Positions 9,026 through 17,721 of a stretch of 64,000 nucleotides of DNA are shown here, one piece after another. The first letter of the stretch is position 1, and every line of letters starts with the position of its first letter. The translations under genes were made by a program, and so were the position numbers. Source of the DNA: Aliiroseovarius sediminilitoris (GTDB lineage: Bacteria > Pseudomonadota > Alphaproteobacteria > Rhodobacterales > Rhodobacteraceae); the NCBI RefSeq assembly GCF_900109955.1, contig NZ_FOJB01000001.1, forward strand, positions 1,922,001-1,986,000, in the 5' to 3' direction. The notes below the pieces were generated by a model. The model did no database searches. It worked only from the letters and a program-made list of their open reading frames with translations, and was not told the DNA's origin.

Positions 9026-9216
9026 CAGTGACACAAGGTCTGGGCGGGATATAGGCCATCACCCTGCCCCTCGCAACATGAAAAGGAGCGTGCGCCTCAC
9101 CATCCAAAGTTGCGCGCCATCATTAGATTGTCGCAAAAACACGAGCCTTTTGCTTTCTTTCAAGCATTACTCCTAAATGCCGATGAGTGCTGAGCACTTG
9201 CGCAAGCCTTCCGCGT

Positions 9217-11094
9217 TTACAGAATAAAATCATAGCCATACAGGACATCAACACCCAGCACCATAACTTCAAAATCTGGCAGCGCATCACCATCGACGTC
9301 GGCTCTGACCAAAGAATGTGGGCCTGCATCCTCAACCCAGACCGAGTTTGCCTGTGCGCCGTTCTTTGAGAAAACAAACTTTTGATCGCCAGGTACATTT
9401 ACTCGGGCGTCTATCTGAGCCAGGTGAAGATCATCTTCGCCACTGTCAAACTGGAGGATCTGGTCACGATCTGACCCTATAGCACTGTCGCTGATGTTTC
9501 TGAAAATGAACGTATCTCGGTCAAGATCGACACCGGCATAGAGCAAATCACGTCCTTCACCGCCGTCCAGAACGTCACGACCTTTTTCCCCCTTCAGGAT
9601 GTCATCGCTCAACCCGCCGAACAGCTTATCGTGCTGTGATCCACCAAAGAGCTTATCGTTGCCATCCCCACCATAGAGTAGGTCGTTGTGAATGCCGCCG
9701 AAAAGCTCGTCTTCGTCAGCACCACCCGACAACAAATCATTCTGGTGTCCACCATAGAGTTTATCATTGCCTGATTTCCCGTGCAGGACATCGTTGCCGT
9801 TGTTGCCCTTTAGGACATTTCCCTGCTCATTTCCGAACAATGAATCCTTGGCTTTACCACCCGAAACATTCTCTATGCCCGATATCGTGTCCTGGCCAAA
9901 TCCGGTGTTTTGTGGGCTGCTTTGATCCAATTTCACAAACGCCTTCTTTGCACCGGTGAACATGAGCCAATCAGTCCCGCTGCCGCCGTCTATGCGGTCG
10001 TTGCCTGATGAGGCATAGATTATGTCATTCCCCGCGCCTGCGAAGATTCTATCATATCCGGCCTTATCATAGATCTTGTCGTTCCCAGCGTTGCCAGTCA
10101 GCGTATTGGATACGTTGTTTCCAATGATCGTATCGTCCCCCTGCCCGCCGATTGCATTCTCGATGACCGTACCGACCGCCAACGTCAGGTTGCCCTTCAA
10201 TCCACCGACTCCCGAGAATGTCGGCTTTGCTTTAACAGACGAGGAGGGCGTCAAGTTGATGGATTGATCGAAGGACCATCCGGAAAAATCTAGCGTATCT
10301 ATGCCCCCACCGTCAGCAATCGTATAGGCATTGGTATCCGCATAGATCGACATTCGTGACAGGATCGGATCGTCACTTTGTGAGATCGTCGTATTGAATC
10401 CGTAGGTGGTGTTGCCCTTGAACGCGTTTGACGTTCCGAACGATGTCCCATTGTAGGACTGACCGCCATACATGCGATCAAGGGCCAGCAGGTCGGCGGC
10501 CATATAGGTTTGCAGATAGGCGAAATCGGCATTTACGTTAAAATTCACGGCCTGCGAGAAATATGACATGACACTGTTTTGCCAACTGTCATTGGTGAAC
10601 CTGGCGTTCTGAGGATAGGTGCCACCTCCGTTGTACAGGCCCTGATGCCCCAGCCCCAGGGTATGACCAATTTCATGCAGAAACGTCTGCATCACATAAT
10701 TGTTTTCACTGCTTGATCCGCTGATCCAGTATTTGCTGACATTCACATAACCATAGTCGACGAAACCGCCACCATCGCTGTCCACGGCACCTGCAAAGGC
10801 ACCGGCGTATTCGTCGCCGAAAACAATATCTGCATTGCCGTAGGAAGAGGTTTCCTGAAAGTTTATTCCTGTTGCATTCGACAAATAGTCAAACGCGTCA
10901 CGCACCAGCTCTCGTCGCCCGATTGAAATGCCATTGCCGTCGTACCAGTTCGAACCGACCGAATAGGTTATCGTCCCAAACTGAGCATCATTGCCGCCTG
11001 ACGTCAGGTTCCATTTCTGGGGGGCGAAACCCGATTCACGCCAAAATCCGTTTGATAAAAATCCAGCCAATACACTCAGAGACTTGTAGACCAT
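9217..11094 (-). CDS. Serralysin-like M10 metalloprotease with RTX repeats
   Basis: Secreted zinc protease of 625 residues. The catalytic motif HEIGHTLGLGH gives zinc ligands His140, His144 and His150 and catalytic Glu141. The Met-turn is NSVMSYF. From about residue 310 onward there are many glycine/aspartate nonapeptides (GGxGNDxLx type) that bind calcium, then a C-terminal domain ending in hydrophobic YDFIL, a typical type I secretion signal. There is no N-terminal signal peptide, as expected for this route. No ABC exporter or membrane-fusion gene is nearby, so secretion must use a system encoded elsewhere. The gene is visibly less GC-rich than its neighbours, which may reflect its repeats or transfer. 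Confidence 0.9.
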   Translation of the reverse strand: MVYKSLSVLAGFLSNGFWRESGFAPQKWNLTSGGNDAQFGTITYSVGSNWYDGNGISIGRRELVRDAFDYLSNATGINFQETSSYGNADIVFGDEYAGAFAGAVDSDGGGFVDYGYVNVSKYWISGSSSENNYVMQTFLHEIGHTLGLGHQGLYNGGGTYPQNARFTNDSWQNSVMSYFSQAVNFNVNADFAYLQTYMAADLLALDRMYGGQSYNGTSFGTSNAFKGNTTYGFNTTISQSDDPILSRMSIYADTNAYTIADGGGIDTLDFSGWSFDQSINLTPSSSVKAKPTFSGVGGLKGNLTLAVGTVIENAIGGQGDDTIIGNNVSNTLTGNAGNDKIYDKAGYDRIFAGAGNDIIYASSGNDRIDGGSGTDWLMFTGAKKAFVKLDQSSPQNTGFGQDTISGIENVSGGKAKDSLFGNEQGNVLKGNNGNDVLHGKSGNDKLYGGHQNDLLSGGADEDELFGGIHNDLLYGGDGNDKLFGGSQHDKLFGGLSDDILKGEKGRDVLDGGEGRDLLYAGVDLDRDTFIFRNISDSAIGSDRDQILQFDSGEDDLHLAQIDARVNVPGDQKFVFSKNGAQANSVWVEDAGPHSLVRADVDGDALPDFEVMVLGVDVLYGYDFIL

Positions 11095-11319
11095 ACCTAA
11101 CTCATTCTTTTGGTTTTGGTTCAGGTCACGGGGACCTTATCAAGACAGGGAATCGCCCGCAGACAAATCGCGGACCCTTTTGAACACTAAAATTCGTCGA
11201 GAATAAGACTTAACCCACCCGCGCCATTCAAGCCAGATCAAAACCGGAAATGGACGACACCATGGCGGTTTGCCTTCGCGTTTATCATTGCGCTGTGTGA
11301 AACAACAAAGGCGAAACAA

Positions 11320-11347
11320 AAAAGCGCCCGCAATTGCAGGCGCTTTT
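11320..11347 (-). terminator. Intrinsic terminator of rplM-rpsI
   Basis: A stem AAAAGCGCC/GGCGCTTTT continues into an inner GCAATTGC palindrome, with a T-run on the minus strand. It lies 25 bp beyond the rpsI stop codon. Confidence 0.85.
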
Positions 11348-11372
11348 GTCTTCATAAAGCAGAGAAGCCGAA

Positions 11373-11861
11373 TTAACGCTTCGAGAACTGGAAGCTCTTA
11401 CGGGCCTTGGCTTTACCGTATTTCTTGCGTTCCACAACGCGCGAGTCGCGGGTCAGGAAGCCGGCGGCTTTCAGGGCGCCACGCAGGCTGGGTTCGTAAA
11501 GCTGAAGCGCTTTCGAAATCCCGTGCTTTACGGCACCAGCTTGTCCGGACAGGCCACCGCCTTTTACGGTGGCAACCACGTCAAACTCGCCTTCAACACC
11601 AGCGATTTGCTCGGGCTGGCGCACGATCAGCTGAAGAACGGGACGCGCGAAATACTTGTCCATGTCCTTGCCGTTCACGGTGACTTTGCCAGACCCCGGC
11701 TTGATCCAGACGCGGGCAACCGCGTCTTTACGCTTGCCGGTGGCATAGGAACGGCCAAGGTCGTCACGAACAGGTTCCCGAGGCGCAGCAATCTCGACCA
11801 CGGCTTCAGTGCCCTCGGCAACTTCGTTCAGGTCTTCGAGTGTTTTGATTTCTTCAGCCAT
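11373..11861 (-). CDS. rpsI: 30S ribosomal protein S9
   Basis: This 162-residue protein has an acidic N-terminal extension of about 30 residues, common in Alphaproteobacteria, followed by the S9 core ([20 protein letters not shown]). It ends in the conserved basic tail [11 protein letters not shown] that reaches toward the P-site tRNA. It lies two bases downstream of rplM, the universal L13-S9 pair. Both are probably expressed from one promoter upstream of rplM and end at the terminator just downstream. Confidence 0.98.
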   Translation of the reverse strand: MAEEIKTLEDLNEVAEGTEAVVEIAAPREPVRDDLGRSYATGKRKDAVARVWIKPGSGKVTVNGKDMDKYFARPVLQLIVRQPEQIAGVEGEFDVVATVKGGGLSGQAGAVKHGISKALQLYEPSLRGALKAAGFLTRDSRVVERKKYGKAKARKSFQFSKR

Positions 11862-11863
11862 GA

Positions 11864-12328
11864 TCAGCCCTCACGCGTGTTTTTGGAGTTCATGGATTTG
11901 ACATCCAGCACTTCGGGGCTTTGCGCCTCGTGGGGGTGCTCGGCACCGGCATAGACGCGCAGATTGGTCATCTGCTTGCGGCTCAGCGGACCGCCCGGCA
12001 GCATACGCTGCACGGCTTTGGTCAGCAGACGCTCGGGATGGGCACCCTCAAGTATCTGGCCTGCTGTGCGGGATTTGATGCCGCCCGGATAACCGGTGTG
12101 CCAGTAGTGCACTTTGTCGGTGCGCTTCTTGCCGGTCATTTGAACTTTATCGGCATTGATCACGATGACATTGTCACCCATGTCCATATGCGGTGTGAAC
12201 GAGGCTTTGTGTTTGCCACGAAGACGCGTTGCGATGATCGACGCAAGACGACCCAGCACGACGCCTTCAGCGTCGATGATGATCCATTTCTTGTCGATAT
12301 CTGCAGGCGTTGCAGAGAAGGTTTTCAT
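11864..12328 (-). CDS. rplM: 50S ribosomal protein L13
   Basis: This 154-residue protein has the L13 signatures [16 protein letters not shown] near the N-terminus and [14 protein letters not shown] in the middle. L13 is an early-assembly 23S rRNA binder. It is the first gene of rplM-rpsI. A sigma70-like promoter lies about 35-60 bp upstream on the minus strand. Confidence 0.98.
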   Translation of the reverse strand: MKTFSATPADIDKKWIIIDAEGVVLGRLASIIATRLRGKHKASFTPHMDMGDNVIVINADKVQMTGKKRTDKVHYWHTGYPGGIKSRTAGQILEGAHPERLLTKAVQRMLPGGPLSRKQMTNLRVYAGAEHPHEAQSPEVLDVKSMNSKNTREG

Positions 12329-12361
12329 TGATTCAGCCCTGATTGGGTTTCGGATGGGCTG

Positions 12362-12389
12362 GTTTTAGTGATTTTAGCCCGGCGGTCAA
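12362..12389 (-). promoter_or_regulatory. Probable sigma70 promoter of rplM-rpsI
   Basis: On the minus strand TTGACC (12384-12389) is separated by 16 bp from TAAAAC (12362-12367). This would start transcription about 25-30 bases before the rplM ATG. The -35 is 5 of 6 and the -10 is 4 of 6 to consensus. The position is plausible but was judged by eye only. Confidence 0.45.
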
Positions 12390-12475
12390 GCGAAGTTATT
12401 CGCTAAAATACACGCCTAAACAAAGGGTTAGAATTATGGTAATATATTACCCCACAAAAAACGCCCCGTTCCCGC

Positions 12476-13474
12476 CTATTCTGGTCGGCAAACCTCGCCC
12501 CGTGCGATTGCTTGCCCTGTGCGCAATACAAGACCAGCGACCATAAGAACCAGAAAAATCAGGATCAAAACCCCCAGGGTTTGGTGTCCACGCGATCCAT
12601 CCAATTGCGAAAAGCGGAAGGACGCGATCGAGAGCGCGGCCAGCGGAAAGCTCAAGGCCCACCAGCTGAGCGCAAAGGGAAGTTTGGTCAGTTTCGACAC
12701 CTGTGCGACCACCAGTATTGCAAAGATATAGCCCGCATTCAGCAATATGCGCGCAAAGCCATCGACTGTCCCGGTCATGCTGACATAGGCCAGAAATGCG
12801 ACGGCGGGCGGTGCGATCAGGATCACCATCGTCGGAAAAAGCCGGGCCGCCATGGGGTCGTGGAAGATCAATCGGTTCATAACCAATGTCAGCAATACGA
12901 TCCAAAAGATGATACCGCCGGAAAAAAACAGCCACGAAGTTTCGATATACCCGATGCGGGCACCAAGGATGGGCACAATCACGTTGCCGACGGCAGGAAT
13001 GAACCACGCCGGAGTCAGGTGTCCGACCTGAAAACTGCGATGACTGATCCAGCCCGTCACGACCGCAATGGTCAGAACGCCCTGTCCCGCCACACCGGCG
13101 AGCCAGATCCAGGTGGCCAGTGTTTCATCATAGGGAAAGATCGCTGTCGCCACCAAAAGCAGCGATACCGTGATCGTCGGGAAGAAGGCAATTTTCACCG
13201 GGTGATGCCATTCCTCGGCGACCATCGCCGGATAACGCAGGGCCTTGGCGACGTAGATCCCCGCAATCACCAGAAAAACCGCGATTGCGATCAGTAAAAC
13301 AAGGGATGACGCCTGGGCCAGCCACGGTGCCGCCGGGGCGCCCGCATGCAGGGTCAGCGCCAATCCGACCAGCCCCATGACAATCGCAAAGAAGGTAACG
13401 GGAAACTGGGCGAGCCGACTGTGTTCGGCTGGAGGCGTGATGGGATCCGGGTCGCTGGAAATATGTTGGGACAT
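12476..13474 (-). CDS. TDT/SLAC1-family membrane transporter (TehA-like), copy 1
   Basis: This 332-residue protein has about ten hydrophobic helices from residue 25 to the end, the layout of the tellurite-resistance/dicarboxylate transporter (TDT) family that includes bacterial TehA, yeast Mae1 and plant SLAC1 anion channels. A polar N-terminus carries the HH of EEWHHPVK on the first cytoplasmic loop, common in bacterial members. The substrate is not predictable and is probably an anion. A second member, also 332 residues, lies at 54351-55349. It stands alone between rplM and a thioesterase gene. Confidence 0.78.
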   Translation of the reverse strand: MSQHISSDPDPITPPAEHSRLAQFPVTFFAIVMGLVGLALTLHAGAPAAPWLAQASSLVLLIAIAVFLVIAGIYVAKALRYPAMVAEEWHHPVKIAFFPTITVSLLLVATAIFPYDETLATWIWLAGVAGQGVLTIAVVTGWISHRSFQVGHLTPAWFIPAVGNVIVPILGARIGYIETSWLFFSGGIIFWIVLLTLVMNRLIFHDPMAARLFPTMVILIAPPAVAFLAYVSMTGTVDGFARILLNAGYIFAILVVAQVSKLTKLPFALSWWALSFPLAALSIASFRFSQLDGSRGHQTLGVLILIFLVLMVAGLVLRTGQAIARGEVCRPE

Positions 13475-13525
13475 AGGGGCCTCGTCGCTTGGGTTCGTTT
13501 TTGGTGCGCCAATCCCCGCCGCCGG

Positions 13526-13951
13526 TCAAGTCCGTTCCGGCGGGATCGAATAGGTCAAGCTGGCGCGGGCAACAGGCGCGTCGTTGCCCTCTGAGTGGAT
13601 CAACACATCCCCGACCGCCAGAACCCGTCCCAGTTTGTGTAAACGTGCGTGGGCGACAAGACTGGTGTTGGCCGCGGGTTTGCGCATGAAATCAATCGAG
13701 CAATTGGTAGTGACGGCCAGCGCCTTTGGTCCGATCATCGCAAGGATCGCCAGATAGATCGACACATCCGCCAATGCAAACATCGTCGGCCCCGACACCG
13801 TGCCACCGGGACGCAGATGTTTGTCGCCGATCCGGGTGCGCACTGTGATCTGCATCGGAGCGACATCTGCGATCTCGAAATCCGGCGCGACTTGGGGAAA
13901 CGCTTCCTCCAGGAAGGATTGAAGCTGGTCGCGCGACATTTTCAACTGCAT
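13526..13951 (-). CDS. PaaI-type hot-dog thioesterase
   Basis: This 141-residue single hot-dog domain has the PaaI signature LRPGGTVSGPTMFALADVS, where the glycine and aspartate mark the acyl-CoA site, and a C-terminal beta strand VARASLTYSIP. Such proteins hydrolyse acyl-CoA thioesters. The specific substrate is unknown. It is divergent from an enoyl-CoA hydratase gene with about 57 bp between them. This suggests shared regulation in acyl-CoA metabolism, but that is only positional evidence. Confidence 0.85.
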   Translation of the reverse strand: MQLKMSRDQLQSFLEEAFPQVAPDFEIADVAPMQITVRTRIGDKHLRPGGTVSGPTMFALADVSIYLAILAMIGPKALAVTTNCSIDFMRKPAANTSLVAHARLHKLGRVLAVGDVLIHSEGNDAPVARASLTYSIPPERT

Positions 13952-14008
13952 GGTTTCCCCTCGTGATTTTCCCGCCTATCGTGGGCCAGAATATTGAGGG
14001 AGGACAAG

Positions 14009-14806
14009 ATGGCAGACCCACTATTGATCCGTGAGGACGCAGCGTCAGTTGCACGTTTGACCCTGAACAACCCCGGTGCGTTGAACGCGTTGTCGGATGC
14101 GATGCTGGCTGCGCTGAAAGCCGAGTTCGAGGCGTTGGCGCAGGACGACACGATCCGCGCCGTGGTGATCGCTGGTGCAGGCAAAGTGTTCTGCGCAGGT
14201 CATGACTTGAAAGAGATGACTGCCGGGCGGCAAGCCGAAGACGGTGGGGCTGCCTATTTCAATGACTTGTTCGATCGCTGCGCCGAGGTCATGTGCATGA
14301 TCCCCCGCCTGCCCCAACCGGTCATTGCCGAGGCCCATGGCATCGCAACAGCGGCCGGTTGTCAGTTGCTGGCGACCTGCGACATGGCCGTGGCGGCCGA
14401 GGGCACGCGGTTTGGGGTGAATGGCGTCAATATCGGGCTGTTTTGCTCGACCCCCATGGTGGCGCTGACCCGCAACGTGCCGCGCAAGGTCGCGTTTGAA
14501 ATGCTGACCACGGGCGAATTCATCGACGCTGCGCGCGCACGCGAGATCGGGCTGGTAAACCGCGTCGTCCCGCACGAAAACTTGCGCGCGGCCACAGATG
14601 AACTGGCACAATCCGTGGCTTCGAAGCTGGGCGCTGCGGTCAAGATCGGCAAAGCGGGGTTTTATGATCAGGCCGATATGTCACTGGAGGCGGCCTATGC
14701 GTTTGCGGGTGGGGCGATGGTTGAAAACATGATGCTGCGCGACACCGAAGAAGGGATCAGCGCCTTCATCGAAAAACGCAAGCCAGACTGGGACCGGTCC
14801 CGCTAG
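14009..14806 (+). CDS. Enoyl-CoA hydratase/isomerase family protein
   Basis: This 265-residue crotonase-fold protein has the oxyanion-hole segment VFCAGHDLKEM near residue 70 and EAHGIATAAGCQL near residue 115. The position after AAGCQL that holds a catalytic glutamate in classical hydratases reads LATCDMAVAAEGTRFGVNGVN. This resembles the ECHDC3-like subgroup, which may not be true hydratases. The ATG at 14009 follows a good GGGAGGA sequence. The small multidrug resistance gene starts 22 bp after its stop. Confidence 0.8.
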   Translation: MADPLLIREDAASVARLTLNNPGALNALSDAMLAALKAEFEALAQDDTIRAVVIAGAGKVFCAGHDLKEMTAGRQAEDGGAAYFNDLFDRCAEVMCMIPRLPQPVIAEAHGIATAAGCQLLATCDMAVAAEGTRFGVNGVNIGLFCSTPMVALTRNVPRKVAFEMLTTGEFIDAARAREIGLVNRVVPHENLRAATDELAQSVASKLGAAVKIGKAGFYDQADMSLEAAYAFAGGAMVENMMLRDTEEGISAFIEKRKPDWDRSR

Positions 14807-14828
14807 CCCCATTCCACGAGGTCATATC

Positions 14829-15158
14829 ATGCCATACCTGATCCTGTTCTTCGCCGTGCTTGCCGAAACCATCGGCACAACCGCGCTGCAAGCCAGCCAG
14901 CAATTCAGCCGGTTCTGGCCATCCGTGACCGTCGTCGTCGCCTATGGCATCAGCTTCGTCCTGTTGGGATGGGCGTTGAAATACATGGCGGTCGGTGTGG
15001 CCTATGCGATCTGGTCCGGGTTGGGCATCGTGCTCATCGCCTGTATTGGCTACGCGCTGTTTGGGCAGAGGCTCGACCTGCCTGCGCTGATCGGTCTGGC
15101 AATGATCCTTGGTGGTATCCTGATCATCCACCTGTTCTCGCAGTCCGCCCAACATTGA
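14829..15158 (+). CDS. SMR-family small multidrug efflux protein
   Basis: This 109-residue protein has four transmembrane helices. It carries the conserved membrane-embedded glutamate in AVLAETIGTTAL (Glu13, equivalent to EmrE Glu14) and the GxxYAIWSGLGIV motif in helix 3. Members work as antiparallel dimers and exchange protons for cationic drugs, quaternary amines or guanidinium. Only one SMR gene is present, so this is a homodimer type. Specificity cannot be called. It is probably cotranscribed with the upstream crotonase-family gene. Confidence 0.9.
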   Translation: MPYLILFFAVLAETIGTTALQASQQFSRFWPSVTVVVAYGISFVLLGWALKYMAVGVAYAIWSGLGIVLIACIGYALFGQRLDLPALIGLAMILGGILIIHLFSQSAQH

Positions 15159-15284
15159 CACCGCGCCAGTTGCGGCGAGAAAATTAGCAAGAGTTGCTTT
15201 TTTGGTGGCGTTCAAACGCCAACCGGGCTATGCGCGCCCCTAACTTCTCATACGTTTGATACGTTCTCCCCTTAAGGTGGCCCT

Positions 15285-17108
15285 ATGGACCTGCGCAATA
15301 TCGCGATCATCGCACACGTTGACCACGGCAAGACGACCCTTGTTGACGAGCTTTTGAAACAATCCGGCGCGTTCCGGGAAAATCAGGCCGTGGCGGAACG
15401 CGCCATGGATTCAAATGACCTGGAGCGTGAGCGCGGCATCACCATTTTCGCCAAACCCACCTCGGTCGAATGGAAAGGCACGCGGATCAACATCGTTGAC
15501 ACGCCCGGCCACGCCGATTTCGGCGGCGAGGTAGAACGGATCCTGTCCATGGTGGACGGTGTTGTGTTGCTGGTTGACGCCGCCGAAGGCCCAATGCCGC
15601 AAACAAAATTCGTGACCTCGAAAGCACTCGCCTTGGGCCTGCGCCCCATCGTGGTTCTGAACAAGGTCGACAAGCCGGATGCCGAACCCGATCGTGCTCT
15701 GGATGAATGCTTCGATTTGTTCGCCAATCTGGGTGCCGATGATGACCAGCTCGACTTCCCGCACATGTACGCCTCGGGTCGAAACGGCTGGGCGGATGCC
15801 GAGTTGGACGGGCCGCGCAAGGATCTGCACGCGCTCTTTAACCTGATCGTGAACCACGTCCCTGCCCCGCGTCAGCTGGCCCATCAGGACGAAGACTTCA
15901 CCATGCTCGCCACAACGCTGGGTGCTGACCCGTTCGTCGGTCGATTGCTGACCGGACGTGTGGAAACCGGACGTCTCAAGGTTGGTGCGACCGTGCAAGC
16001 CCTGTCGCGCATCGGCCAAAAGATCGAGCAGTTTCGCGTCACCCGTATTCAGGCCTTCCGCGGCCTGGGGCAACAGGACATCGACGAAGCCCTTGCGGGC
16101 GACATCGTATCGCTCGCGGGCATGTCAAAGGCCACCGTGGCAGACACGATCTGTGCGCTGGCGGTCGATACACCGCTGGATGCCCAGCCTATCGACCCGC
16201 CCACCATTACCGTCACCTTCGGCATCAACGACAGCCCACTGGCGGGCCGCGAAGGCAAGAAGGTGCAATCGCGTGTCATCCGCGAACGCCTGATGAAAGA
16301 GGCTGAAAGCAACGTTGCCATCAAGATCGCAGACACCCCCGGCGGTGAAGCCTTCGAAGTCTCGGGCCGTGGCGAATTGCAGATGGGCGTTCTGATCGAA
16401 AACATGCGCCGCGAAGGGTTCGAGCTGTCGATCTCGCGCCCGCAGGTGATCATGCGTGAAGTCGATGGTGAGACGATGGAACCCATCGAAGAAGTCACCG
16501 TTGACGTGGATGATGAATACTCCGGCGTCGTGATCGAAAAACTGACCGGATCGCGCAAAGGCGAAATGACCGAGATGAAGCCCGCAGGCGCAGGCAAGAC
16601 CCGGATCATCGCCCATGTGCCGTCGCGTGGTCTGATCGGCTATCACGGCGAGTTTCTGACCGACACGCGCGGCACCGGGGTTCTGAACCGCGTGTTCCAC
16701 GGCTGGGCGCCCCATAAGGGCTCCATTCCAGGCCGTCGCGCAGGTGTCCTGATCTCGATGGAGAACGGCACATCCGTTGCCTATGCGCTTTGGAACCTTG
16801 AAGATCGCGGACGCATGTTCATCGGCGCGCAGGAGAATGTGTATCAGGGCATGATCATCGGCGAACACAGCCGCGAAAACGATCTTGAGGTAAACCCACT
16901 GAAAGGCAAGAAGCTGACCAACGTGCGCGCCTCGGGCACGGATGAGGCCGTGCGCCTGACCACCCCGATCACCATGTCGCTGGAAGAAGCCATCGCCTAT
17001 ATCGACAATGATGAATTGGTCGAAGTGACGCCGAACTCGATCCGCCTTCGCAAACGGTATCTGGACCCGCACGAGCGGAAACGGCAGGCGCGGTCGTCAG
17101 ATCAGTAA
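15285..17108 (+). CDS. typA: Ribosome-associated GTPase TypA/BipA
   Basis: This 607-residue translational GTPase has G1 in [10 protein letters not shown], switch-region [11 protein letters not shown]3 in [10 protein letters not shown] and G4 in [11 protein letters not shown]-like domains follow, then the TypA-specific C-terminal domain ([18 protein letters not shown] to [12 protein letters not shown]). TypA binds 70S ribosomes and supports 50S assembly at low temperature or under stress. A leader of about 125 bp separates it from the SMR gene. It contains a short inverted repeat at 15204-15219 with no T-run after it. Confidence 0.97.
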   Translation: MDLRNIAIIAHVDHGKTTLVDELLKQSGAFRENQAVAERAMDSNDLERERGITIFAKPTSVEWKGTRINIVDTPGHADFGGEVERILSMVDGVVLLVDAAEGPMPQTKFVTSKALALGLRPIVVLNKVDKPDAEPDRALDECFDLFANLGADDDQLDFPHMYASGRNGWADAELDGPRKDLHALFNLIVNHVPAPRQLAHQDEDFTMLATTLGADPFVGRLLTGRVETGRLKVGATVQALSRIGQKIEQFRVTRIQAFRGLGQQDIDEALAGDIVSLAGMSKATVADTICALAVDTPLDAQPIDPPTITVTFGINDSPLAGREGKKVQSRVIRERLMKEAESNVAIKIADTPGGEAFEVSGRGELQMGVLIENMRREGFELSISRPQVIMREVDGETMEPIEEVTVDVDDEYSGVVIEKLTGSRKGEMTEMKPAGAGKTRIIAHVPSRGLIGYHGEFLTDTRGTGVLNRVFHGWAPHKGSIPGRRAGVLISMENGTSVAYALWNLEDRGRMFIGAQENVYQGMIIGEHSRENDLEVNPLKGKKLTNVRASGTDEAVRLTTPITMSLEEAIAYIDNDELVEVTPNSIRLRKRYLDPHERKRQARSSDQ

Positions 17109-17371
17109 CGACCAACGTCCCATCCTGAAACCGCCCGGCGAACCCGCCGGACCGCGCCGACCCGCCCCGTCAAACCAAAGGTTTGTGACGACAGGGCGGC
17201 GGCGCGATTGCCATCTGCTTCGATAACACTCATAAGCTCGAAGAACCGCTTTCGTCGATCCCACGCCCTTTCCCGGAACTCTTTGACCATCCAAGCGACC
17301 GTGCTGCCCGCAATCGCAAAAAGCGGTATGATCAGGGAAATCGATGTTAGAGTTTCATTCGTCCGTTTCAA
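17102..17371 (-). CDS. Small hypothetical membrane protein (doubtful)
   Basis: This possible 89-residue product starts with TTG at 17371. One hydrophobic helix at about residues 9-29 is followed by a strongly charged segment (VKEFRERAWDRRKRFFEL). It overlaps the end of the DUF1330 gene by 17 bp and the end of typA by 7 bp. The charged amphipathic part looks protein-like, but the arginine-rich C-terminus looks random. The weak start and double overlap make it uncertain. I do not recognise a family. Confidence 0.3.
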   Translation of the reverse strand: MKRTNETLTSISLIIPLFAIAGSTVAWMVKEFRERAWDRRKRFFELMSVIEADGNRAAALSSQTFGLTGRVGAVRRVRRAVSGWDVGRY

Positions 17372-17642
17372 CCACCAACAATTCGCGCTCTGACGCCCCG
17401 CGCGCGTGGCTCAACGCCTCTTGATATTCGGGCGAGCGATAGCATCCTTCGGCGGCCTCGACGCTTGGGAATTTCGCCACCACATTGCGTGGACGGTCCT
17501 TGCCCTCCAGTTGCACATAGCGCCCGCCGCGCGCGATGAAATGGCCGCCGTGTTTCGCAATCGCAGGCCCGGCAAGGGCGGCGTATTTGCCATAGGCCTC
17601 TTCATCCGTAACGGTCACATGGGCAATCCAAAGGGCGGGCAT
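17355..17642 (-). CDS. DUF1330 domain protein
   Basis: This 95-residue dimeric alpha/beta-barrel-type protein has the DUF1330 pattern: an N-terminal strand WIAHVTVTDEEAYGKY, a middle GGHFIARGG and PRNVVAKFPS, and a C-terminal SPEYQEAL. Its function is unknown. The fold suggests a small-molecule binding or monooxygenase-like role. It lies just upstream of the alaS terminator and appears to be its own transcription unit. Confidence 0.85.
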   Translation of the reverse strand: MPALWIAHVTVTDEEAYGKYAALAGPAIAKHGGHFIARGGRYVQLEGKDRPRNVVAKFPSVEAAEGCYRSPEYQEALSHARGASERELLVVETDE

Positions 17643-17660
17643 CGTGTCTCTCCTGCAATA

Positions 17661-17697
17661 TAAAAAGGCCGCGTAAGTCAGCAGACGATACGCGGCC
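17661..17697 (-). terminator. Intrinsic terminator of alaS
   Basis: A 9-bp stem GGCCGCGTA/TACGCGGCC with a 13-nt loop. On the minus strand it is followed by TTTTTA. It lies about 25 bp past the alaS stop codon. Confidence 0.85.
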
Positions 17698-17721
17698 GAT
17701 CAGATTTTGCAATGGGGCCTG

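Noticed and set aside
15204-15219. Inverted repeat TGGCGTT/AACGCCA before typA as a terminator
   Set aside because: The T-run precedes rather than follows the stem on the plus strand, so it cannot work as an intrinsic terminator there.
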